Below are positions 30,273-37,333 of a stretch of DNA of 38,153 nucleotides, in pieces. The position numbers were made by a program, and so were the translations under genes. Source of the stretch: Candidatus Zambryskiibacteriota bacterium (lineage in GTDB: Bacteria > Patescibacteriota > Minisyncoccia > Phycocordibacterales > DATDWN01). The first letter of the stretch is position 1, and every line of letters begins with the position of its first letter. Location: NCBI GenBank assembly GCA_026394815.1, contig JAPLZX010000012.1, positions 4,196-42,348 on the forward strand. Direction: 5' to 3'. The notes under the pieces are model-generated. The model saw only the letters and a program-made list of their open reading frames with translations, searched no databases and was not told where the DNA came from.

Positions 30273-31154
30273 CTATCGAATTTGCTTACTGACATTATAT
30301 TTACCGATAATTGCATTAAAGATATTTTCATTTGTTGTAATGACAAGAGTGTTTTTGTCTATAAATGAGTAGAGTAATATTGTTTTTTTATTATTATCCT
30401 GCAAAATACGAAGATCTTTATTTCGCAAAACCTCATCCTTAAATTCCATTGTTGTTGAACCTGTGTTTTGAGAAATCGAAAACAATTTTCCAAAATCAGA
30501 AACCATATCCTTTTCCCATTTGAGCATACCGCTGAAACTTGAAGCAAAATCACTTGTAGTTAAAATAAGAAAGGGTTCATTGGTATCAAACGAATATACA
30601 CCCAACATATATTCACCATCAAAAGATCTTACAAGAGATGATGGCATTTGAGGGGCAATAAGCGATAGAATATTCTCGACATTAATTGGTGTGCTTGAGG
30701 CGTTTACTGTGTTTAGATATAGAACAGAATTTACTGGGAGAGTAAATGATTTTTTCTCTGCCAGGATATCTGTTATTAATTTTTCTCTGGTGGAATTAGT
30801 TATGGGTATTATTTTTTCCTCCAAAAAACCTATCAAAGTTTTTGTTTGTTGTTGAATTATAACCTGATCTTTAGATCTTATGTAAAACACTGCGCTGATA
30901 GTGATAACTCCAAGGATTAACATTATACTACCAACAAGTATAAAAAATTTATTTCTAGCACCAGAATCTTTTGGTGTTCCAATATTTAACAAACCATCCT
31001 GGTTTCTATTTTGTTCAGCAACCAAAATGGAAGAAGCTGAATAATTATTTTTTAAAACAGCTTCTTCCACATCTCCCTGATATGTGCGGAGCGATTTTAT
31101 CGGAAGAGGTGTTTTTTCTTCTGATTTTTGTTCTGTTTCTTTTTCGGGTTCCAT
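30273..31154 (-). CDS. Single-TM membrane protein of unknown function
   Basis: 293 aa; cytoplasmic N-terminus, TM NKFFILVGSIMLILGVITISAVFYI, extracytoplasmic domain. Confidence 0.6.
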   Translation of the reverse strand: MEPEKETEQKSEEKTPLPIKSLRTYQGDVEEAVLKNNYSASSILVAEQNRNQDGLLNIGTPKDSGARNKFFILVGSIMLILGVITISAVFYIRSKDQVIIQQQTKTLIGFLEEKIIPITNSTREKLITDILAEKKSFTLPVNSVLYLNTVNASSTPINVENILSLIAPQMPSSLVRSFDGEYMLGVYSFDTNEPFLILTTSDFASSFSGMLKWEKDMVSDFGKLFSISQNTGSTTMEFKDEVLRNKDLRILQDNNKKTILLYSFIDKNTLVITTNENIFNAIIGKYNVSKQIR

Positions 31155-31204
31155 TTGTAATAGTGTAACAAAATTTTAGCAAATTAAAAAATTTTATAAC
31201 GAAA

Positions 31205-31392
31205 ACAGCCGGCTCCCGAATCGAGGCCGACTTTGGTGACCGAAGTCACAGAAACAAAAGAACTCATTCTGTCGGGAGGTGCAGTATTCCGCACCTCCCT
31301 TCAGAACGCCCCATTTGGACCTTTCCCCCTTCTGGGACTCTATCCGCTTGCAACCGTCGGCCTACCAAACCTTACTCCGTCGAGCCGGCGGC
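31205..31392 (-). ncRNA. Structured small RNA of about 185 nt; 6S-RNA-like candidate
   Basis: Nested long-range helices: 31208-31215 with 31382-31389 (GCCGGCTC/GAGCCGGC) and 31224-31231 with 31356-31363 (AGGCCGAC/GTCGGCCT); 9-bp hairpin 31274-31299; minus-strand GUGAC-UUCG-GUCAC tetraloop hairpin; minus-strand GCAAGCGG...AGUCCC resembles a 6S central-bubble segment; GC-rich against AT-rich surroundings; strong promoter immediately upstream. Confidence 0.6.
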
Positions 31393-31398
31393 ATATAA

Positions 31399-31427
31399 AT
31401 AATATATCTGGCTAATTTGTATGTCAA
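31399..31427 (-). promoter_or_regulatory. Near-consensus sigma70 promoter driving the structured RNA
   Basis: Minus strand TTGACA (31427-31422), 17-nt spacer, TATTAT (31404-31399); predicted start about 31392, at the base of the closing stem. Confidence 0.75.
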
Positions 31428-31489
31428 GCATAAAAAAACAGCAACCTCCCATGGATGTTTTTATTTTTTCCTACCCGCCTTATTTGTAT

Positions 31490-32023
31490 TTAAGTTCGGC
31501 GATTACGTTTATTTCCACTAAAACCAATGAGATATTTGCGTGGATTTTGATCTAAATCTATAAAGTCGTCGCAAGCTTCTATGAGTTTACTGGATGATGA
31601 TTTACCAAATGACATAACTTCCACCTGACAACCTTCATTTTGTAGATACTCAACCAATGGCACAAAGTCTCCATCGCCGGTAACAAGAATAATGGCATCG
31701 AGTTTTGGTGCTAATTTAATAGCATCAACTGCAAGTCCTACATCCCAATCAGCTTTCTTTGCTCCTCCGGAAAATATCTGGAGGTTTTTTGTTTTAGTTT
31801 CAATTCCCATTTTTTCTAACGCATCAAAAAAATTTTTCTCTTCCCCCGACTCTGTTGTAATGACATAAGCTACTGCTCTTGTAAGTGAACGTCCAGCTAG
31901 GCCGTCTTTAACTACTTGGTCGAAATTTACTTTCGCACCATAAATATTTTTTGCACAGTGATATAAATTTTGTGTATCAATAAAAATACCAACGCGCTGA
32001 TTTTTGTGTTTTATGACTGACAT
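31490..32023 (-). CDS. NYN (PIN-like) domain protein, LabA/DUF88 family
   Basis: RVGIFIDTQNLYHCAKNIYGAKVNFDQVV...KADWDVGLAVDAIKLAPKLDAIILVTGDGDFVPLVEYLQNEGCQVEVMSF; conserved NYN acidic motifs. Confidence 0.9.
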   Translation of the reverse strand: MSVIKHKNQRVGIFIDTQNLYHCAKNIYGAKVNFDQVVKDGLAGRSLTRAVAYVITTESGEEKNFFDALEKMGIETKTKNLQIFSGGAKKADWDVGLAVDAIKLAPKLDAIILVTGDGDFVPLVEYLQNEGCQVEVMSFGKSSSSKLIEACDDFIDLDQNPRKYLIGFSGNKRNRRT

Positions 32024-32145
32024 ATAAAAAGGTTAAAATGTAAAAATCAAAAGAAATTTACAATTCAAAATTAAGAATAATAAAATATAAAAATACCTAC
32101 AATAGAATTATAGCAAAAAATAGAAAAACAATCGCTAAAAATCGA

Positions 32146-32412
32146 TTATTTTTTAAGACCAATCTTTTTAATAAGAGAGTTGTATCGTCTAGGGCTCTTT
32201 TTCTCAAGATATTTCATGTGGGTCTTTCGGTTTGCTACCATTTGCAAAAGTCCACGTCTAGAATGGTTGTCTTTGGCGTTTTTCTTTAGATGAACGGCTA
32301 ATTCATCTATTCTTTTGGTTAAAATAGCGATTTGTACTTCGGGAGAGCCGGTATCTGTGTCATGTACCTGAACATCCTTAACAATCTTTGATTTTTTTGT
32401 TTTTGTAAGCAT
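32146..32412 (-). CDS. rpsO: 30S ribosomal protein S15
   Basis: VHDTDTGSPEVQIAILTKRIDELAVHLKKNAKDNHSRRGLLQMVANRKTHMKYLEKKSPRRYNSLIKKIGLKK. Confidence 0.97.
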   Translation of the reverse strand: MLTKTKKSKIVKDVQVHDTDTGSPEVQIAILTKRIDELAVHLKKNAKDNHSRRGLLQMVANRKTHMKYLEKKSPRRYNSLIKKIGLKK

Positions 32413-32460
32413 TGCCTTGATAGGATATCACAAAACCTTGGGATTTGCAAGGTTCTTTAC

Positions 32461-32488
32461 TTGACTTTATTTCTATATATTATATAAT
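32461..32488 (+). promoter_or_regulatory. Candidate sigma70-like promoter for the small GC-rich ORF 32508..32765
   Basis: TTGACT (32461-32466), 16-nt spacer, TATAAT (32483-32488), then AAGGAGGG upstream of ATG 32508. Confidence 0.65.
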
Positions 32489-32507
32489 CAAATAAGGAGG
32501 GTTCAAT

Positions 32508-32765
32508 ATGACCCAAGCATTTAGTCAAGTGTTCGCTTTCATTGTCGTCATTTCCATCCTGCTCGTGGGCGTGGATTTCATGGCAAAAGGTGCCGGTCCC
32601 CGAGTTCATGGGGGCTATCGCAGGGGTTTGAGTCGGTTTGAGCGAGCGATTCGTGAGCGAGTTGTTCGTTTCGCCAACTGGGCCTGGCTCGGGTACCACC
32701 AGTTCATTATCGGAGTCGGTGTCGGCATTATGTTGGCACTATACTTTCTCGGCCGTTTCCCTTGA
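32508..32765 (+). CDS. Small GC-rich ORF, two-TM hairpin membrane protein of unknown function
   Basis: Good Shine-Dalgarno (AAGGAGGG) and promoter; N-terminal TM (VFAFIVVISILLVGVDFM), basic linker (RRGLSRFERAIRERVVRF), C-terminal TM (FIIGVGVGIMLALYFLG). Confidence 0.65.
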   Translation: MTQAFSQVFAFIVVISILLVGVDFMAKGAGPRVHGGYRRGLSRFERAIRERVVRFANWAWLGYHQFIIGVGVGIMLALYFLGRFP

Positions 32766-32790
32766 GGAGGGAGGCGGTCTTTTCGTTACT

Positions 32791-32826
32791 AAATATTTTG
32801 CGACATTATCATGTTGCAAAATATTT
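32791..32826. repeat. Imperfect palindrome 1 upstream of the tyrosine recombinase
   Basis: AAATATTTTGCGACAT-TATC-ATGTTGCAAAATATTT: 16-nt arms, one mismatch. Confidence 0.8.
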
Positions 32827-32832
32827 GGAGAG

Positions 32833-32856
32833 TATTCGACATTTTAATGTTGAATA
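32833..32856. repeat. Imperfect palindrome 2 upstream of the tyrosine recombinase
   Basis: TATTCGACAT-TTTA-ATGTTGAATA: 10-nt arms, one mismatch; same CGACAT-N4-ATGTTG core as palindrome 1, centers 36 bp apart. Confidence 0.75.
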
Positions 32857-32896
32857 ATCTATATTGTGCGACACGGGGGTGTGATATAATTTCCCC

Positions 32897-33811
32897 ATGG
32901 CTTCCTTAAAGCAATTAAAACAACAATTTTTAGAATATATTGAGATAGAAAGGGGGCGTTCTATGAAAACTGTAGAGAATTATGACCACTATCTCAGCCG
33001 TTTTTTAAACTTTTCAAAAAATGATAACCCGACACTTATTACAGATGCATCAGTTCGTGAGTTTCGTCTCTGGTTAAATAGGCAATTGGCGGGAAATAAT
33101 AAAGACAACAACGATACTCTTTCCAAAAAAACACAAAATTATTATCTCATAGCTCTACGAGCCTTTCTTAAATATTTAGCAAGACAGGAAGTAAAATCTC
33201 TTCCTGCGGAACGGATAGAATTAGCCAAAGTTGGAGAAAGGTCACTGGATCTCATTACCCCAACAGAACTTTCTCGCTTACTCAATTCTCCAAAAGGGAC
33301 GGATTTGAAAGATCTTCGAGACAAAGCTATTCTAGAATTATTATTTTCCACAGGACTTCGTGTTTCCGAGTTGTGTTCTCTTAAATCAGACATTAATTTG
33401 CATTCAGACGAATTATCTATTCGTGGTAAAGGTGGAAAAGTACGGGTTGTTTTTATTTCTGATGAGGCCAAGAAGTATGTGAAAGCATATTTATCTGCAC
33501 GTAAAGATATGAGTGATGCACTTTTTGTTCAAATTGGTAGAGAGGTGATCAAAAAAGATGTAAACCCATTAACCAAAAGATCTATTGAAAGAATTGTAAA
33601 ACAACATGCTATAAAATCAGAAATTTCCAAAAAAGTAACTCCCCATATGATGCGTCATCTTTTTGCTACCGATTTGCTTTCCAATGGTGCCGATCTCCGC
33701 TCTGTTCAAGCACTTTTAGGTCATTCAAGTATTGTCACAACCCAGATTTATACTCATATCACAGATAAACACTTGAAAGATATTCATAAAAAATACCACA
33801 ATAAGGGGTAA
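32897..33811 (+). CDS. Tyrosine recombinase, XerC/XerD family
   Basis: 304 aa; N-terminal SAM-like core-binding domain; LLFSTGLRVSELCSLK; PHMMRHLFATDLLSNGADLRSVQALLGHSSIVTTQIYTHI (R, HxxR, H, Y). Confidence 0.95.
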   Translation: MASLKQLKQQFLEYIEIERGRSMKTVENYDHYLSRFLNFSKNDNPTLITDASVREFRLWLNRQLAGNNKDNNDTLSKKTQNYYLIALRAFLKYLARQEVKSLPAERIELAKVGERSLDLITPTELSRLLNSPKGTDLKDLRDKAILELLFSTGLRVSELCSLKSDINLHSDELSIRGKGGKVRVVFISDEAKKYVKAYLSARKDMSDALFVQIGREVIKKDVNPLTKRSIERIVKQHAIKSEISKKVTPHMMRHLFATDLLSNGADLRSVQALLGHSSIVTTQIYTHITDKHLKDIHKKYHNKG

Positions 33812-33905
33812 TTTGTGTTGCAGAGTTTAAGGTTTATATGATATGCTCTAAATCGGATTACAGGCTCTTTCGTTGGTAGAAAACTTGGTAGGAAGGGAGT
33901 TGAGA

Positions 33906-34130
33906 ATGGACCACATCAATCGGAGAAAGCAGTTGAAAAGAAGTGCTGCCAAGTATCTCGGAGTCCCGGTCGACGCACTGGGGTGGGTCAATAGTGAGCT
34001 TCACTTTCTTTCCACCAACACGCCGGTGGCTGGGGTTCCCAAAGTTCCGAAACCTTCCCGACCGGTGCCTGTGATGAGCCAGAGACGTGACTGGCGCGAT
34101 AGATATTCGCCGGGGCGCCGCTACTACTAA
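33906..34130 (+). CDS. Small basic GC-rich ORF of unknown function
   Basis: ATG at 33906 preceded by GGAAGGGAG; MDHINRRKQLKRSAAKYLGVPVDALGWVNSELHFLSTNTPVAGVPKVPKPSRPVPVMSQRRDWRDRYSPGRRYY*; intrinsic terminator directly downstream. Confidence 0.6.
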   Translation: MDHINRRKQLKRSAAKYLGVPVDALGWVNSELHFLSTNTPVAGVPKVPKPSRPVPVMSQRRDWRDRYSPGRRYY

Positions 34131-34160
34131 CTCTCGTCTCTATCAAGAGGCACAGACAAT

Positions 34161-34189
34161 CCCCTGCCGGGTTTCTCGGCAGGGGGTTT
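34161..34189 (+). terminator. Intrinsic terminator after ORF 33906..34130
   Basis: CCCCTGCCG-GGTTTCT-CGGCAGGGG stem-loop (9 bp), followed by GTTT. Confidence 0.6.
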
Positions 34190-34219
34190 CACTATATAAT
34201 ATTGTGTTACAATTTAGAT

Positions 34220-35001
34220 ATGCGAATAATTTCTTGGAATGTAAATGGATTGAGAGCGGTTCATAGAAAGGGACTTTTTATACCTTTTGTTGAAAAATAT
34301 AAACCGGATATTATTTGTTTACAGGAAACCAAGGCCAAAGAGCATCAAAGTGAGGTTGATTTACCAGAGTACGAGGAATATTGGAACTCTGCCGAAAAAG
34401 CAGGATATAGTGGAACGGCTATTTTTAGTAAAGAAAAACCAATTAGTGTTATGCTCGGTTTACCAGAAGATATTTGCCAGAAATTTAAATTATTAGACGA
34501 CAAATATGGCGACCCAAATACAGAAGGACGTGTTATAACGGCTGAAATTCTAAGGAAGATTTGACTCGCCTTCCCCTTCGTCACAAGAAATGGGACCCAG
34601 CATTTTTGGAATATCTAAAAACTCTTAACCTGCCTGCGCAGGCAGGGAAAACCAAACCCGTTATTTTTTGTGGTGATTTAAATGTGGCGCATACTTCTGA
34701 TGATTTAGCAAATCCAAAAGAAAATGAAGGCAAGCATGGTTACACAAAAGAAGAAAGAGAAGGAATAGATAAAATAATTTCTGCCGGATTTATTGACACA
34801 TTTCGTCATTTTACAAAAGGCAATGGTCACTACAGTTGGTGGACACATTGGGCAAACGCTCGTGAGAGAAATGTTGGTTGGCGCATAGACTACTTTTTTG
34901 TCAACAAAGAATTTTTACCAAAAGTAAAAAAATCTGTTATTTTAAATGATATTTTAGGCTCTGACCACTGCCCTATTGAACTTGATATTGAAAGGAATTA
35001 A
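34220..35001 (+). pseudogene. Exodeoxyribonuclease III family protein, disrupted by an apparent internal deletion with frameshift near 34548
   Basis: N-terminal part MRIISWNVNGLRAVHRKG...ICLQETKA...EGRVITAEILRKI*; other-frame continuation SKEDLTRLPLRHKKWDPAFLEYLK...VIFCGDLNVAH...ILGSDHCPIELDI. The expected conserved FYLVNVYTPN segment is missing. Confidence 0.85.
34629..34646. repeat. Perfect 18-bp palindrome inside the xth-like gene
   Basis: CCTGCCTGCGCAGGCAGG is its own reverse complement; encodes LPAQAG in frame. Confidence 0.85.
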
Positions 35002-35298
35002 TTTTACTTCTTAAGTTATCCACTTTTTGTCTTTAAATGTCCTTGACGTGTCTTTTATAAAAATATAAACTTGTATCAGACAAGTAGATTGAATTTCCAA
35101 CCTCTGTTGGATTGAATTTCTACAATTCGTTCTTTTGCAAGATGCATTTTGTTTATTTTAGGGATTCGCTATCCCTCTCTTTGAAGACCATCTGGTTTTC
35201 GTAGGTCTAGCAGTAAACGAACCTACACTATCTACTATTTTTTGAGCTTCGTTATTATAACTAGCTTATCGGATATCTGGATGATTCTTCTCCCCAAA

Positions 35299-35360
35299 CC
35301 GCTCAATCATGAGTGCCTGTGCTTGTCACGGACTCCCATTATTGAGCGGTTTTTTATTTA
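35299..35360 (+). terminator. Long intrinsic terminator hairpin
   Basis: CCGCTCAAT (35299-35307) pairs with ATTGAGCGG (35341-35349), followed by TTTTTT; inner GAGT...ACTC and GTG...CAC pairing extends the stem. Confidence 0.75.
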
Positions 35361-36823
35361 ACCCAGTGTTTCCCGCGTATTTTTCTTATTTCTTCTTCAT
35401 CTACCTCTTCTTTTATTTGTTTTCCTTGTTTTCCAAGGGCCTCTAATTCATTTTCAGGAAGTAAAATAAGCTCTTTTATGTGATTTTCTAGATATTCTTT
35501 TGTATTTTTCTTTGGATCTTCAAGCACTTCTTCCAATAAAGCATGCAAAATAAAACCAATTTTTGGTCCTGGATTTGTTTTAGTAATTTCCATTATTTTT
35601 TTACCATCTATTTTAAGCATTCCAACAGATACTGGATCACGAAGAGCTTCTTCTATCATTGCATGATACTTACGAAGACGATAAGGATCCTCTTTGGGCC
35701 TACCAGTGCCTATACGGTCGCATATGCGCACATTCATTAAATCCCATATATTTGCTTGTCCAACATTTACAATCATCCTACGGACCGCTGAGAGCGTAAT
35801 TTGCTCTGTGTCAGCAAAAAACATATGCCATCTAACCAAAATAACTGCTTTTTCAATAACTTTACTTGGAAATTTTAAATTTGTTAGAATTTTTCTTGCA
35901 GTACGTGCGCCAATAACTTCATGACCATAAAAAGTCCAAGCATCTTGTTCTTTTCCCCACCGACGAGACTCTGGCTTTGAAATATCGTGTAATAGAGCGC
36001 TTAATCGGACTTCTAAAGGATAGTTTTTGTCAGCAGAAAGTTGGACAGAACGAATTAAATGTTCCCAAACATCATAGGAATGGGCTTTGTTTTGCTCTAC
36101 TCCGAAGGTTTTTTCCAATTCAGGGATTACATACTTCAAAATACCTAACTTTTTCATTGCCAGAAGACCATCCATTGGTTTCTCTGACATAATTATTTTT
36201 GTAAATTCATCTCGGATACGCTCTTTAGATATATTTTTCAGGAGATGTGAGTTTTCAGATATTGCCTTTTCTGTGTCTGATTCTATCTCAAATGAAAGTT
36301 CGGTACTCAATCTTATGGCACGCAAAATACGCAAACCATCTTCTGTGAAACGGTCTATCGGCTTCCCTACTGTTCGAATTAGCTTATTTTTTGTATCTTT
36401 TTGCCCATCATATAAATCAATAATTGTTTTTTGTGAAACAGAATAGGCCAGAGAATTTATTGTAAAATCTCGTCTTTTTAAATCATCTTCTATTTTTTGG
36501 CTAAAAATAACACTATCCGGATGTCTGTTGTCAGAATATTCTGATTCTGTACGATATGGCGTAACCTCAACTATTTTCAGAGTTTCATCTTCTGTTTTTT
36601 CATTTACCACCCCAACTGTTCCAAAATCATTTTCATAAAATGTCTTATCAAATAAGGCTATAATTTCATCTGGCTTAGCATTTGTGGTTACATCCCAGTC
36701 TTTTGGTATTTTGTCCAAAATAAGATCTCTTACGCATCCACCCACTAAAAAAGCCTCAAAACCAGCTTTTTCTAGTTTTTCTGTTACATGTGTAACTTCT
36801 TTTGGGATAGAGAATTGCTTCAT
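35354..36823 (-). CDS. CCA-adding enzyme / poly(A) polymerase family nucleotidyltransferase with HD domain
   Basis: GFEAFLVGGCVRDLILDKIPKDWDVTTNAKPDEI; KRRDFTINSLAYS; RFTEDGLRILRAIRLSTELSFEIE; HD region LLHDISKPESRRW. Confidence 0.95.
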   Translation of the reverse strand: MKQFSIPKEVTHVTEKLEKAGFEAFLVGGCVRDLILDKIPKDWDVTTNAKPDEIIALFDKTFYENDFGTVGVVNEKTEDETLKIVEVTPYRTESEYSDNRHPDSVIFSQKIEDDLKRRDFTINSLAYSVSQKTIIDLYDGQKDTKNKLIRTVGKPIDRFTEDGLRILRAIRLSTELSFEIESDTEKAISENSHLLKNISKERIRDEFTKIIMSEKPMDGLLAMKKLGILKYVIPELEKTFGVEQNKAHSYDVWEHLIRSVQLSADKNYPLEVRLSALLHDISKPESRRWGKEQDAWTFYGHEVIGARTARKILTNLKFPSKVIEKAVILVRWHMFFADTEQITLSAVRRMIVNVGQANIWDLMNVRICDRIGTGRPKEDPYRLRKYHAMIEEALRDPVSVGMLKIDGKKIMEITKTNPGPKIGFILHALLEEVLEDPKKNTKEYLENHIKELILLPENELEALGKQGKQIKEEVDEEEIRKIRGKHWVK

Positions 36824-36864
36824 GAAAATATTATAACACTAGCAGATGAGATTTCTTAACGCTG

Positions 36865-36936
36865 TGCACCCGGAGGGACTCGAACCCCCAACAACTGCTT
36901 CGAAGGCAGGCATGATATCCATTTCACTACGGGTGC
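36865..36936 (-). tRNA. tRNA-Arg (anticodon TCG)
   Basis: GCACCCGTAGTGAAATGGATATCATGCCTGCCTTCGAAGCAGTTGTTGGGGGTTCGAGTCCCTCCGGGTGCA; full cloverleaf, anticodon loop CTTCGAA. Confidence 0.93.
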
Positions 36937-36948
36937 ATTGTTTCTCTG

Positions 36949-37019
36949 TGCGGGTACCGGGAATCGAACCCGAATCTCGTCCTTGGCAAGGACGTGTTCT
37001 ACCACTAAACCATACCCGC
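36949..37019 (-). tRNA. tRNA-Gly (anticodon GCC)
   Basis: GCGGGTATGGTTTAGTGGTAGAACACGTCCTTGCCAAGGACGAGATTCGGGTTCGATTCCCGGTACCCGCA; anticodon loop TTGCCAA. Confidence 0.95.
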
Positions 37020-37109
37020 ATCATAAACATTTTATTATCATATACTAAAGCAATAAAAAATAAAAGGGATAAAGCAAACAAAGGATAAATTAACGATTCT
37101 GGTGTAAAT

Positions 37110-37118
37110 TGTGGATAA
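37110..37118 (-). promoter_or_regulatory. Perfect DnaA box
   Basis: TGTGGATAA (reverse complement TTATCCACA). Confidence 0.5.
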
Positions 37119-37266
37119 CTCTGTGTACATGTGTATTAAAGACAGGTCTTTGATTACTGTTAATTTTCGAGGCTTTTGAGTGTCTATTTAAAAAAATGGC
37201 TTATATTATGACTTTTTACAATGAGACATGTCCTCAAAGTGTCTGTTTTTGAGAGAAATAATAAAA

Positions 37267-37282
37267 CGTTTCACGTGAAATG
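37267..37282. promoter_or_regulatory. parS-like site
   Basis: CGTTTCACGTGAAATG against the canonical TGTTTCACGTGAAACA: 13/16 identical with perfect palindromic core TTTCACGTGAAA. Confidence 0.6.
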
Positions 37283-37333
37283 AAAGGATGTGTTATACAT
37301 GAAACAAAACCAGAAATACTGTATAATCTAAGG

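Noticed and set aside
31205-31392. Identification as RNase P RNA, tmRNA or SRP RNA
   Set aside because: Only fragmentary resemblance to RNase P motifs with wrong spacing; no tmRNA tag or tRNA-like end; no SRP GGAAGGAAGCAGC-type motif. 6S-like is the best, still uncertain, match.
31233-31415. 60-aa plus-strand ORF over the structured RNA
   Set aside because: Strong promoter and cUUCGg tetraloop orientation indicate minus-strand transcription of a non-coding RNA; no RBS or recognisable protein features.
32457-32699. 80-aa minus-strand ORF
   Set aside because: Antisense to ORF 32508..32765, which has the promoter and Shine-Dalgarno; no plausible domain.
36839-37088. ORFs on both strands (e.g. 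HPEGLEPPTTASKAG / VPGIEPESRPWQGRVLPLNHTR)
   Set aside because: Classic spurious translations of tRNA genes; region is tRNA-Arg and tRNA-Gly.
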